This document shows, one piece after another, positions 1-11,172 of a stretch of 64,000 nucleotides of DNA. Origin of the DNA: Linum tenue (lineage: Eukaryota > Streptophyta > Magnoliopsida > Malpighiales > Linaceae); contig CAMGYJ010000008.1 of NCBI GenBank assembly GCA_946122785.1, positions 23,957,475 through 24,021,474 on the forward strand, given 5' to 3'. The translations under genes were made by a program, and so were the position numbers. The notes beneath the pieces were generated by a model that was given only the letters and a program-made list of their open reading frames with translations, was not told where the DNA came from and did no database searches. The first letter of the stretch is position 1, and every line of letters starts with the position of its first letter.

Positions 1-174
1 TGGGTAATGGATAAACCAATGGACCGTTCCATCTTGGATTGGGCTGGAGTTAGTTAAGAATGTAACTGCGCTTTCTTGATGAAGCTTGATTCTGGAAAGT
101 TTGGAAGTGTTTGTCGAAGGTCTCTAATCAACATTGTATCTTTTGTTCATTTGCAGGTCTAGTTTCTAAGTGAA

Positions 175-1277
175 ATGATGCAAAGGATTTCGGGCTCTTG
201 GAATCCTAAATCAACGATGTGGATGAGGGCATTTCCGATGTGCTTCTCTTTACTACGAGACCCTCGGCATGGAATCCATGCCTTGAGCAGTCTTTGGCAG
301 GATAGCTTGCACAGAACAGGTAAGACACATGGAAGCCATTGGAGGTTTAATGTGATTAGTCCCAAACCGAATGAACTTGAAGGATGGTACAGTAGAAGAT
401 GGACTAGAAGTGCTACGACATTGAATGACACAAGACAGCAGCAGCTTGCTGAGAGGAAAGACCTGCACAAGCTCTTGACGGTCATTGTGTTTGATATCGA
501 GACTACCGGGTTTAAAGGGCAGTTTAACCGGATTGTCGAGATTGCATTTCGTGATTTGGGAGGTGGCGAGAACAGCACGTTCGAGACCCTTGTCTATCCT
601 GAACGTCGAATCTGTAACTCGAAATTTCATGGGATTAACGATGACATGGTCATGAAAGATGGTGTTCCTAGGTACGTCTCTCTGAAAATGCCTCCTTGTC
701 CTTGAACTACTAGCTGCTTGTGGATGGAAGTTTCTCTTCATTGTCCAATTGTTTCTCATTGTCCCTTATATAAGTAGTTCAGCACTTAGCATTAAACCCT
801 TTTGAAGTTATGACAACAATATATGTCAACTGCAGGATGGAAGAGCTGATACCGATTATGGTACAGTACATAGAAAGTCGTCGAAAGCAAGATGGCCATG
901 TACTGCTAGTAGCTCATAATGGTCGTAGTTTCGACGTGCCATTCCTCAAGTGTGAGTTCGAGCGGTGCAATTTCCAGATTCCTGCTGATTGGTTCTTCTA
1001 TGATAGTCTCCGTCTGGCGCGCAAACTCTTCAAATCAGCATCACTGGGAGCTCTGGTACACAAGTACAAGATCGAGTTGGTGGGAAAACCACATAGAGCC
1101 ATGACAGATGTGAATGCACTGTCAGAGATTGTGCCGAAACTTGCTCACGATTTGGAAATCTCGATAGCCGACTTAGTCAAGGACTCATTCACAGTCTCGG
1201 AGTTGAGCAAGACGAGTTCCAAGAAGAAAGGGCCGGCCAGTAAAGCTAAGTCAGAGACTTCAGAGCAGAAAGTTTAG
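175..1277 (+). CDS. DPD1: DEDDh 3'-5' exonuclease, DPD1-like (organelle DNA degradation)
   Basis: Two exons, 175-671 and 836-1277, joined by a GT-AG intron that splits an Arg codon; 312 residues. The exonuclease core shows all five DEDDh residues: D107 and E109 in FDIETTG (ExoI), D199 in AHNGRSFD (ExoII), and H252 and D257 in HRAMTDVNA (ExoIII). This is the RNase T/DnaQ fold, a Mg-dependent 3'-5' exonuclease. The N-terminal 90 or so residues are rich in Arg, Ser and hydrophobics with few acids, as expected for a mitochondrial or plastid transit peptide; in Arabidopsis DPD1 degrades organelle DNA in pollen and senescing leaves. The C-terminus is a Lys/Ser tail. Two tandem ATGs (175 and 178) open the frame. 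A likely 5'-leader intron acceptor (TTTGCAG) lies just upstream, near 156. Family call is firm; the exact DPD1 orthology is inferred. Confidence 0.85.
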
Positions 1278-3511
1278 AAGTCTAGACCATGGTGGCGTTC
1301 ACCTGCAGTTTATTTGCAGTATGCCTTGCTTTGTTTCTCTGTTTACTTCTTGTTGCAAAATCATTGATTGTAATTTCCCAGGCTGCCTTAGGGCCATTTT
1401 GATGCCTAATGGCAGCAGACATTATTGATGCTAAATCAAAGTAGCTTTTCACCTCAAAAGAGATTCAATCAATCCCTAGTTTCATTGAATAACTAGCTAT
1501 AAATATTATTCTTTTAGAGATCCTTACGAGATGATTTGATTGAGTGACCAAAATATAATGTCCTAGCTTAATCTTAGCAACATTAACCTAACAATTTTAA
1601 AGGCAACTAACATGACATTCATTTCGTGCATTTCCCTCACGTTGTTCATCCATATCAAGGTGCTAACTCAAATTAATAATAAAACTATCATATAAACTCA
1701 CTCTCTTCCCTCAAGTTTGTCATCCATATAAAAGTGTTAACCCACTCTCTAATCATATATCGATTAGAGGAACAAGGACTTATGATGACTTATACTAATG
1801 TGATTATGATTGGGTTTAGTAACACGTTCATATGGATCATTTTTATTTTTTATATTATTTGACCTATATCCGAAGAACATTATAAAAATAAAAGAAATAA
1901 GACCAGCAAGAGCCCTTCTTATATACTAGATTTGGGCCCGACCGATGGTCGGATTCATTTGATCAATGACATAAACAATAACATTATTGTGCAAGCATGA
2001 TATAGTTTTATTTGGTATCATAAAAAAATATAAAATATTTAATTATCATGCTTTGGTTCATCAATGAAAGTCCTTAACAAAAGTTAAAAAAATATATGCA
2101 TGAGAACTGATGTCTAAAAACTTTAGCAAACTAAACTTCGATTTACTTTCGATATTATAATTACTGTAAAATGTTTGGATTTCTTTGAGATTATTTCGCC
2201 AACAAAAACACCTTCATATCCACTAATAACAGTGTCTTTCATCTCCGTTACTGAAATTTTTACCTAATCAATTATCTCAAACCTCTCTAACACCCAACAC
2301 CATCATCTATGTTGTTCTAACCGCTGCATTGATCGTCTTCAAAGACTTAGTTGAACTTTACTTGGAAGCTTTGATGGATATCTTGGTGCCAAATAAGCAG
2401 TAAGTATGAGTTCTCATAAAAGAGGATGATGCAACTACTTTTTGGCTGTTGGTAGCGTCTGCCGCCATCAAGCATCTTTACAACACTATAATCATGTATT
2501 ATATCAATTTGAATTTTTCATCAATTTTCTTTAAATTGCCAAGATTCTCTCTCATAAGATCCACTACCTCCATCATTAGCATACTCTTTTTTTTTGGCAT
2601 TTTATTGAAATAAAAAATTATTAGTAGAATATTTCCAACTATCTTATATAACTTTTCCGCTAGTAAAATATCTTCAACACTATGTACTCAATTTTGTTGC
2701 CTAAATTGATGAGAGATATGGAGGTTGAGGTCATCTCACTTGAAATAGTTTTTGAGCAAGCATTCCAAAAAAAAAAAAAAAAATTTTGTGGTCTAAACCA
2801 CAAAGTTAGATTTAGCGATTTTATCCATAATGCATAGTTGGATCATGAATGTGTTAAACGATCACAAATGAGATTCACTATTTTGTAAAAGAAAGAATAT
2901 ATGTTTGATGAGTAACCCGTTTTTTCTCTAATGAATGAATTTGAAGTTGAGAATCACGGAAGAGTGTAGATTGATTATTACCTATATGTTGTCTTCCTAA
3001 TATTATTGTACAATTCCCACAAAATTACTCATCGGAGTTTTTTTTTATCGAATTTCTAGATTGGTTGCAAATGTAACATATTACGAACAATTCCTAAGTT
3101 TGATAATTTTATATTGTATGAAACAAAATTTTGTACCACTTGTTACCACTCTGTTGTAATTTTTGTTTTTAACTAAGATTTTAAAATATTTTGCACAGTA
3201 GGAATGAGTTCATTGTGCTCCATTCTATTGTCATCTACACACTTGGGGGAGGGGATCAAGTGACCAAATATGTCACCTTATTAGTAAAAAAAATGGCACA
3301 TTATACTATGGTAGACTGTTATTAAAAGTGGTAAATGACCATTAGTTATTTCTACTATCATGTATACAATAATCATTGTACTCTATAATATGTTCATACC
3401 AATATAATACGCTTCTATACCATCATGGTATAATCTTATGTACTATCAAACATTACCAACATGGTATAGACTCCCAATATATGTCTATTTTTTTTCCATA
3501 AAAAATATAGA
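1278..3511. other. AT-rich intergenic DNA with the DPD1 3' UTR
   Basis: The first 150 to 200 bases are probably the 3' UTR of the exonuclease gene. The rest is AT-rich with long A and T runs and no coding frame of note. A short hairpin sits near 1938 (CCGACC/GGTCGG). I see no gene in it. Confidence 0.6.
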
Positions 3512-3750
3512 CAGTGGCGTAGCCAGACTTTAAGTTTACTGGGGTCCTTAAAAATTTCATAACACTAAACATTGTGTATCTAATGAATTTCAATTTATTA
3601 GAGTCCTTACGTGAGCTAATATCGACATGAATATGGGGTCCTAAACTTGAAAATCATATAAAACACTATCTATTTAAAGGGGTTTTTTGCCCCATTTTTT
3701 GCCAAGTGGGGTCCTAAGATCTTTCTCATCACTACCTTCCTCCTCCACTG
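3512..3750. mobile_element. Probable short hAT-like relic
   Basis: The stretch begins CAGTGGCGTAGCCAG and ends in CCTCCTCCACTG, so the termini form a short imperfect inverted repeat (CAGTGG...) of the type seen in plant hAT elements. The inside has repeated GGGGTCCTTA-like words. No clear 8-bp target duplication is visible, so the boundaries are tentative. Confidence 0.4.
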
Positions 3751-3940
3751 AAAATGATGTCATTTTGAAAAACATAATTAATATGTTTTTTACGTGCAAA
3801 ATTTTGAATTACGAATTAAATTAAAGGAGATATAGCCTGTTAATATTAATTGGAAGAAAATTTATATGTCTGATGTCTCCCATCATGTACGGTTGGTGAG
3901 GTTACTAATGATTATAAAAAGTGAATTATTGACACATCTA

Positions 3941-3949
3941 CTCTTATGA
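3941..3949. repeat. Target site duplication of MULE-1, left copy
   Basis: CTCTTATGA here is repeated exactly at 9444-9452, directly outside the two ends of MULE-1. A 9-bp duplication is diagnostic of Mutator-like transposition. Confidence 0.9.
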
Positions 3950-4077
3950 GGGTTAATTCCCAAAATATATATTTTTTTTAATTTACCATCAATATGGTGG
4001 TTTTAAATTTATTTACACAGATATTGTGTTTTTTGGGGAAAGAGATGCGGGCTCGCAGGAGACTCAATTTTAATATT
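3950..4077. repeat. MULE-1 left terminal inverted repeat
   Basis: About 128 bp, matching the reverse complement of 9319-9443 with scattered differences. It is followed by a series of GC-rich subterminal words of the form TGCGG-N-CGCAT. Confidence 0.88.
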
Positions 4078-4316
4078 ATGAAATGCGGATCCAAATTGGA
4101 TCTGTGCGGACCCGCGGGGGACTGATGCGGCTCGCGTGGGACTGCTGCGGAAACGCATGGAGTTGGCGTACCCGCATCAATCTCATGCGGATTCGACCCA
4201 CAGTTTTTTACCCACTCCAACATATATTTTCTCCTCCATTCTCCTCCTTTCAGTATCACCACTCCAAAAACTTATACAAAAACGAGAGGGAGGAGCTCTG
4301 CTGGTTGCTGCAAAAG

Positions 4317-6637
4317 ATGGCTAGGTAAGAGACATTTATTTTTTGTAATTATATTATTAAAATGCTATTATAATTTTTTTAGTTAATAATTAGTGTATTT
4401 GTTTGTTATGTAGTGATTTTAGGAAATTTGAACTAATTGTTTGGTGGAAATCGGAGAAAGTAGACGACAATTCCGGCGTTCATTTCGTTGGTGGTAGAAG
4501 GTTTCAGTTGACAGTTCCATGTCGGGTGACATATCATCAATTTTGTGAGAATCTAATCCCGAGAATACGGCGTAGAGACGAACAGTACAAGATAGTGATA
4601 TGATCACAGGTTTCACTTACCGTCTTCCAGAATGGCAGAATGGTGTTCTATTTCATTATGCGATGCCTATTGTGGATGATGATGGTTTGAATGTGCTTTT
4701 CGATTTTATGGCACAAAATCCTTATTGTTTGGGTGTTGAGGTACATGCTGAGATTAGTCAGGCTGATCAGGGTGAAGATGATACATGGAGTGTGCCATCT
4801 GACCATGATTATGAGGACGACGAGGAGGAGGAGGAAGAGGAGGAGGAAGATGGGGAAGAAGAGCAGCCTAACTTTCCTCCATATTTTTACTTGCAGGCTG
4901 CTGAAGAAGATGATGAATTATCATATGTTGATTCATATGGGGTAATTCCAATGCCTACCATTACTAGTTTTGAAGGGGAATTCTACAAAGGCCAGATATT
5001 TCACTCGAAACAAGCTGCATAGGTGGCGGTTAAACACCACGCACTACAACGCAACTTTCAGTATGGCGTGGTGGAGTCGTCACCTTCAATCTGGAAGGTT
5101 AGATGCTTGAAGCATAAGGATGAAAATTGTCCTTGGATGGTGCGGTTTGGATGTCGAGACGTTGGAAGCGAATGGACTGTGAGGAAGGCCGAGTTGGTGC
5201 ATTCTTGTAGCAATACGACTCAACCGACAGATCATCGTCATCTTGATGTCGACATTATATCTGAGTCCGTGAAACATTTGGTACGTGCCCAACCTAATCT
5301 GAGTGTTCTAGCTGTGCAAGCCGAGATGAAAGATATATTTAATATGCAAGTTACTTATAAGAATGCTTGGTATGGGAAACAAAGAGCATTGGAGAAGTTG
5401 CATGGAAATTGGGAAGAATCCTATGATTATTTGCAAACATTCTTGCGGGTGGTAAAGAGAAAAATGCCAACATCAGTTATTGATTGGGTAAGAGTTCCTT
5501 CAGCTCAACCAGGTCATTCGATCTTTCAGCGAGTATTCTGGGCTTATGGACCTTGTATAGATGGATTCAAGAATTGCCCAGGAGTCATGGTTTTTTATGG
5601 AACCTTTCTTACTGGAAAGTATAAAGGAGTGCTACTCATGGCGAGCTCATTTGATGGCCGAAAGAAGATTTTTCCAATAGCATTTGCCATTATGGAGAGC
5701 GAGAATACTGAAAGTTGGCCATGGTTTATAAATTGCGTTCAAGGTTTGACCGATCGAAATGACGTATGCATCATCTCGGATAGACATGTGGGACTATATG
5801 AAGTCATGGGTGACATCGGAAGAAGTTGGGAGTGGAGGTGGTGCATGCGACACTATGCAAGCAACTTGAAAAAGAAGACAAAAAGCAAAATTATGTATAA
5901 CCAATTGGTTCGAGTCGGTAAGTCTCTTCATCGTTATTGATTGACACTCCAACATATTATTTATTTTAATTTAATATTATCATGAATTTATCTAACTCTT
6001 GTGGTTATTTATTTTGTTAGCCCGAGAAAAACGCTTGGAGAAGTTCGATCGTCAAGTTGAGCAATTTAAGAAGATGGCCACTGAAAGAAATATTTCTTGT
6101 GATAACTGGGTGGATCAAAATCAAATTCGTTGGAGCTTAGCACATGATAACTATAGTGGTGGGACTCGATGGTCTATGATGACGACCAACATGGCAGAGA
6201 GCATCAATGGTGTTTTCAAAGGTATTCGTTCACTTCCTATAGCTTCTCTTGTGCAACATACTTATTGACGATTATTGGAGAAATTCGATAAGATGAGGTT
6301 GGAGACAGAAGCACAAATCAGAAGTGGACCTTCACAGTACACCATCAAGTGTGAAGAGAAGATGAATACATGGTCACAAAAGGCAGTGGGACATTCCGTG
6401 ACAGGGGTTGATCGACGTCAGGGCATCTATGTAGTACAGACTCCTCCCAACAATTTCAACATGACGGGTTCGAACACACTCACAGTGCATTTCGATGAAC
6501 CCAATGGAGCGGGATTTTGCACTTGTGGGAAATTCCAAGGAAATAAAATGCCATTGCAGCTTGCAACCGAATGGGGGCTAACCCGTATAGGTTTGTAAAT
6601 GACATCTATAAGCTGGAAACAGTGTTGGCTTGTTATG
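4317..6637 (+). pseudogene. MULE transposase (MuDR/FAR1-like), degenerate
   Basis: Exon 1 (4317-4324, Met-Ala) is spliced by GT-AG to an exon starting at 4414, and a further intron lies at about 5920-6020. Domains in order: an N-terminal PB1/MuDR-like region; a long acidic Asp/Glu stretch (about 4809-4870); a zinc-binding MuDR DNA-binding region (about 5020-5300); and the MULE DDE core with GTFLTGKYKG, ISDRHVG and WCMRHYASNL. Breaks seen: a 1-base loss near 4585; a TAG at 5020 where MULE-2 reads CAA; the first catalytic Asp replaced (VMVFYGTF here against VMVVDGTF in MULE-2); a TGA near 6266; and a 13-base deletion in the SWIM zinc motif near 6549 that removes its Cys-Ser-His. The C-terminus is lost in a junction near 6640. 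Confidence 0.88.
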
Positions 6638-6639
6638 GA

Positions 6640-8975
6640 GTCGAAGGTAGTAGTAGGCCGGACAGGACGTGCTCGCTGACGATCTGAAATCCGGACTGGG
6701 TGAGGCACGTCGCGGTGCTCACGTCGCTGTCTACGCCTCCTGGGCTCCTCTGTGAGCTGTGGGCCTCGCACGTCCCACTCATGTCTCTGAGCAGTACGAT
6801 CTGGCCATGGGTCAACGCTAGGATCAGATGACTGTGGCTGCACCGGTACCGTCATATCATGATGTCGGCGAGAATCCAAACCTAGACCAGCAACCCCGGC
6901 CACCATCATGTCGGCCAACTCCATCCTATCGTCTGTGGACAACTCTCCTTCCCGTAATCTCAGCTCAGCGTACTCAAATGTGTCATACTGCAAATTTATT
7001 TAATATATCAAACTAAGAATTTCAATTCACTAAAAATTTTATTTTCAAATAATAAATTACTAACCGCTACGTTAATTCCTGCTGCTCTCCGTGTGACTGC
7101 ACGTCTAGTAACATCTCGATACCACTCGAGATGCTCCGAGTGGTAGGCTAGAGTCTCTTGAGTATATGGCCTAGTCGCTATATACTCATGTCGACGACTC
7201 CACAAATCAATCGACTCTCTGTTGGCGTGCATCAATCGCTGCCCTCGCGATGGCCCACGAGCTGTCTGGCGAAGAAACCACCTAATCTCAGCCTCAGGAG
7301 CTGGGTGATGAGGCTCGTTCTGCATCATGCCAAACTGTCGGAGTACCCGATCTGGACGGTGCCACATCACTATTGAAAAGCAAATCAGTGGAACCACAGC
7401 TCGGAAGGTATCTGACTGGGGAACGGAACCCCTAAACTGCATGTCTCTCTCCCAGTAAGGCAGCCACTACACATAAAGGTGGGTACATTATTACAACTTA
7501 GTCTAAAACAAACTAATGTGAACCAAAAACTATTATGGTTTTGAAATGTTATTACTAACCACGATCGTCTCCAGCTCGTCAAAAAACAACTTATAACTGA
7601 AGAGCTGGTCACCATGCTGACGGGTCATGGCCGGAAGCCATCGAGCACCACATGGAGATGCGTCCGCTGTAATAGGCTCATCCGTCACTGTATGTCGGGG
7701 TGCTATCAATGGGAATCGCTCCCACGCCCAGAGCTGCAGCAAGGCGACCCAACCACCAAGGTCAACTTCGGTGGAAGAGGACTGCGTCAGATGCAGAACC
7801 GACCTACCCATCTCACGGTACAGGTAGGCTAGAACAGCTGCTCCCCAAGCGTAGCCTCCTGCGGTCCGCCAATTCTCCAATAGGAGTAGATACTGCAGGT
7901 GAACTGTAGCTCCAGTCCGATCGGGGAACAACATAAACCCAATCAAAGATAGGGCATACGCTCGTGCAAACTGCCCTGTAATCTCTGCTGATGCATTTGG
8001 CGGCAGATTGTTGAAATGCTCCCTAAGCCAACTAAGCTTAACGACACCCCCGCTAAGATCGTTAGGAGCATGTCCTAACAGTCTGGTACACGTCTCCGAC
8101 CACTCACGATCTGGTACGTCTACTATGACGGCCTCACCGTCGATCGGTAAACCGCTCAGTGTGGCAACGTCCTCAAGAGTGATCGTAACCTCACCGACCG
8201 GCATGTGAAAGGTCGATGTCTCAGGACGCCAACGCTCTACTAGAGCGGTGATCAAAGATGCATCTATACAATCAGTCATAGGGACCAACTGCTGAATGCT
8301 AAACAAACTGGCATCCTGGAGATACGGCTCATAACGTGGATGGTACGTGACCAATTTGGTCGTACCGCGAGTCTGGTAAACACGATCACCAGCCTATAGT
8401 GCACAAAACTTATATTAATTCAATTTCATGGCATAATTCTATTTTCAGAACATATTGTAAAATCTATCTAATTTACTAAAAATATATGTAATGAAAACTA
8501 ATACTAACTTCACATGCAATTATAATATTTCAATTTACCTAGTAAAATCAATCTAATTTAGTAAAACATATCTAATCAAACTAATACTAATATCACAAAA
8601 TCTAAAACTAACAATAATTTCACATGCAATTTTAATATTTCAATTGACCTAGTAAATCAATCTAATTTAATAAAATATATCTAATCAAACTAATACTAAT
8701 TTAACAAAATTCTAATCTAATTAGCTAATGAACTTTACTGAAATAAAATACATAAAATACTTACCTCATTAATCCAAATTGAGTCGGCACGATGTTGACC
8801 ATGTGCCCAAAGGAGTACTGAATCGACCGGAGATGTATCTATCGTCGCAGGTGGTCGTCTCGTACCCCGGTGACCGGCGGCGACTATGCTCACCTCGGTA
8901 CTGCCCGCGTGCTTGCTGTCCTCTTCCACGGCCTCTTCCTCCGGCGACCGGCTGTTCTTCGTCGGAGTCCGACAT
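6640..8975 (-). pseudogene. Plant mobile domain (PMD, MAIN/MAIL-type) gene carried by MULE-1
   Basis: Read leftward. The first exon (8765-8975) opens with a MSDSDEEQ plus Gly-Arg-rich tail; then come exons 7560-8393, 7065-7466 and about 6640-6990, all with plausible splice sites. The central exon encodes a long PMD (aminotransferase-like, PF10536 type) segment with motifs such as LITALVERWRPETSTFHMP and EVTITLEDVATLSGLP; the next continues it (LPYWERDMQFRG, VLRQFGMMQ); the last is Arg-rich and low complexity. The ATG frame and the central frame differ by one base within exon 1, and the 3' end is truncated at the junction with the transposase, so I call it a pseudogene. PMD proteins also exist as host silencing factors (MAIN, MAIL1) and as passengers in transposons; here the terminal repeats make it a passenger. 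Confidence 0.8.
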
Positions 8976-9131
8976 CAAAACCAGAGAAACCGATCTGGTT
9001 TTGTTCGGCGTCTCTACTCTGGTGCGCTTCCGCGTGACTCTCGACCGAATCCACGCTAGTCCGGTGCGAACCCGCCTTGGAAATGAGGGGTTTGTGGCGG
9101 TCGGGGAGCGGGGCGTGGCGGCGATGGGAGT

Positions 9132-9156
9132 GGGGGGGGGGGGGGGGGGGGGGGGG
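9132..9156. repeat. G25 homopolymer in the PMD 5' flank
   Basis: About 25 consecutive G on the plus strand, i.e. poly-C on the sense strand of the MULE-1 PMD gene, upstream of its ATG. MULE-2 has only a short C run at the matching place (about 29875-29884), so the tract expanded or contracted after the copies split. Its length in the assembly may be unreliable. Confidence 0.8.
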
Positions 9157-9318
9157 CGATGGTTTCTGGGAGAGGAGGAAGAAAGAAAGGCGCTGCGGAT
9201 GAAGGGGTGGAGAAGAAGATAAGAAGATACTTCTTTATGCGAACCCGCAGGAGTCCGCTGCGGGTTCCTTCCACTTATACGAATTAGCAGCAGTCCCATG
9301 CGGGTCTGCACAAATCCA

Positions 9319-9443
9319 ATATTAAAACTGAGTCCCTGCAAGCCCACATCTCTTTCCCCAAAAAACACAATATCTGTGTAAATAAATTTAAAACCACCAT
9401 ATTGGTGGTAAAAAAAAAAAAACAATATTTTGTGAATTTTCCC
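9319..9443. repeat. MULE-1 right terminal inverted repeat
   Basis: About 125 bp, the inverted partner of 3950-4077, ending in CCC directly before the 9-bp target duplication at 9444-9452 (CTCTTATGA). Confidence 0.88.
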
Positions 9444-9452
9444 CTCTTATGA

Positions 9453-10146
9453 TAGCCCCTCATGTTTTGGGAATTGGAGAATAATATTTGAATTTTGCTT
9501 GCTTAAAGATCGCTACTATTTGAAGTTTTGGATTATTTTTGTAATGGGTGAATAGAGAGAAGGCCAAGGAATAAATTGAGGCCAAGCACATACGTGCTGA
9601 AGTAGGAAAGCGCTGAAGCAGAATTGCAGGCAAAAAAATACATGATTTGAAAAGACCAGGGAGTCCTTCCTAGAGTTGTGCAGGAAGCTCCAATTTTGCA
9701 ATTCCATATGTTATGCCTCGGAACGTCTATATAGTATTTGGAGGATTAGCATTGTTATTTTTCCAACCAAAATAGTGAGTTAAATGGATTGTCCATGGTG
9801 GCTTTATTAAAGCCTATTTGTTTTCATTGTTAGTTTGATCGAGTTGATACACCATTCTAGACAATTCAGAAATTCGATTTAATGGATATTTCAGGCGAGT
9901 AATTGTTATGTTATGTTATTAGAAATTTGATTTAATGGAGACTTCAGGCGAGTAATTGTTATGTTATGCTATTTGAAACTTTACTGACCAGTTTGTTAGA
10001 AAATAAAATTTAGCGACCAAATATGACACGAAGTTGAATGACCAATTAAATAAATTAACCCAAGGAGAACTCTGAATCCAGCAAAGCTGGTGCTTCAAGT
10101 ATCACAGCCCACAAGGATATCCCTATCTCAATAGACAGACATAACA
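9453..10146. other. Intergenic DNA with a 53-bp tandem duplication
   Basis: No gene seen. The one structure is a direct duplication, described separately at 9868-9973. Confidence 0.6.
9868..9973. repeat. Tandem duplication, two 53-bp units
   Basis: Units 9868-9920 and 9921-9973 share AATT(C/T)GATTTAATGGA and TTCAGGCGAGTAATTGTTAT and differ at only a few bases. This is a recent local duplication with no coding content. Confidence 0.85.
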
Positions 10147-10154
10147 AAAATAAT

Positions 10155-10784
10155 TAGAGTTGGGAAAATAGACCAGACCATTAGAAAAATCGTGGTCCAA
10201 ATCGTACCGCACAGTTTGGTCCGCCGTAGACCGTTAAGTATGGTCTGGTTTGGTCCATGGTCTGTATTATTTTATGTTTTGATCTCTTGGTCTGGTCTGA
10301 TCAAGACCGCGGTTTACCGGACCAAACTGTGGACCCAATCGACTTGTCGATACGTGTTAACAGCCCATTCGACCACTCACTCTCTCAACTCCCACAACGA
10401 CACCCAAATCTCAACCTTAATTTTGTGAATCTCGTCCCTCCATTCAGAACCCTACTTAACCATAGAGTAAAGATAATCGTGTGTCCATATGACATTATGT
10501 TAATGTTTATAACGATATGGCGCAAGTTGGGATGCTTTTACTTGATATCTTTGTTATGTACTAAGATTTAGAGTATCAAATTTATTCATGCATGTTAGGA
10601 TTAATGTTTTAAGGCAAATAAAATTATTTTTCTTGATTATTGGTTCAATTGTTTGTGTGGTTGACTAAACAAATTGTTCATTTTTCGTTGAGTATGGTCT
10701 GTGGTCTATACTTCAGCCTTTCGGTCTGGACAGGACCGTATATATGATCTGGTCTAGACCAAACCGCACCGTTTTCCAGCCCTA
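10155..10784. mobile_element. Non-autonomous hAT element, 630 bp
   Basis: Flanked by an exact 8-bp target duplication AAAATAAT (10147-10154 and 10785-10792), the hAT size. The ends are inverted repeats: TAGAGTTGGGAAAA at the left and the reverse complement TAGGGCTGGAAAA at the right. Subterminal GGTCTGGTC/GACCAGACC words recur at both ends, as in hAT transposase-binding clusters. No transposase is encoded. Confidence 0.85.
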
Positions 10785-10792
10785 AAAATAAT

Positions 10793-11172
10793 ATCGGGTA
10801 CAAAAATCGAATTGATTCCCCCACAAGAAAAATAAGCAAATTGGGGAAGCAATAAGTCACGGTTCTGCCTGGGAAAATAGAAAGGCAACTACACGAGGTT
10901 TTAGCTCTATACATTCATTCACTTTTGCCACTGCCAACTTTCATCCCACACCCTAATCCCATCCCTACTTCTTTCTTGCCCACATTCTACAAAACCCCGA
11001 AGCACGTAAATGTGTATATTATGTATATATAATGTATACAGAGGTTACCAAGAAGCTCTTCTTCTGCTGGGCAAAAACAAAGTGTCCATCCATCTTCATA
11101 GCGTTCGTTGTGGTAAAACGGCAGAGCAGGTCAGGGTGATGAAACGACATTCTTTCGGTGTTAGCTCGCAGC
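10793..11172. other. SYP4 3' UTR and flank
   Basis: Downstream of the leftward SYP4 stop codon. Probably holds its 3' UTR and polyadenylation region; nothing else recognised. Confidence 0.55.

Larger units (their letters stand above)
3950..9443. mobile_element. Mutator-like element MULE-1 with transposase and PMD gene, defective
   Basis: A 5.5-kb element bounded by inverted repeats of about 125 bp (3950-4077 and 9319-9443) that start GGG(T/A)(T/A)AATTC and share CAATATGGTGGTTTTAAATT. It is flanked by an exact 9-bp target duplication. Inside, a MULE transposase pseudogene runs rightward from the left end and a plant-mobile-domain pseudogene runs leftward from the right end; their 3' ends abut near 6640. 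A second, independently inserted copy of the same family lies at 29587-35113 in the opposite orientation. Both reading frames are broken, so this copy cannot move unaided. Confidence 0.9.

Noticed and set aside
6427..6993. 188-residue minus frame crossing the MULE-1 junction
   Set aside because: It fuses a PMD exon to antisense transposase across a deletion; the fused part has no coding support.
9056..9274. Poly-Pro frame on the minus strand
   Set aside because: Produced by the G25 homopolymer in a MULE 5' flank.
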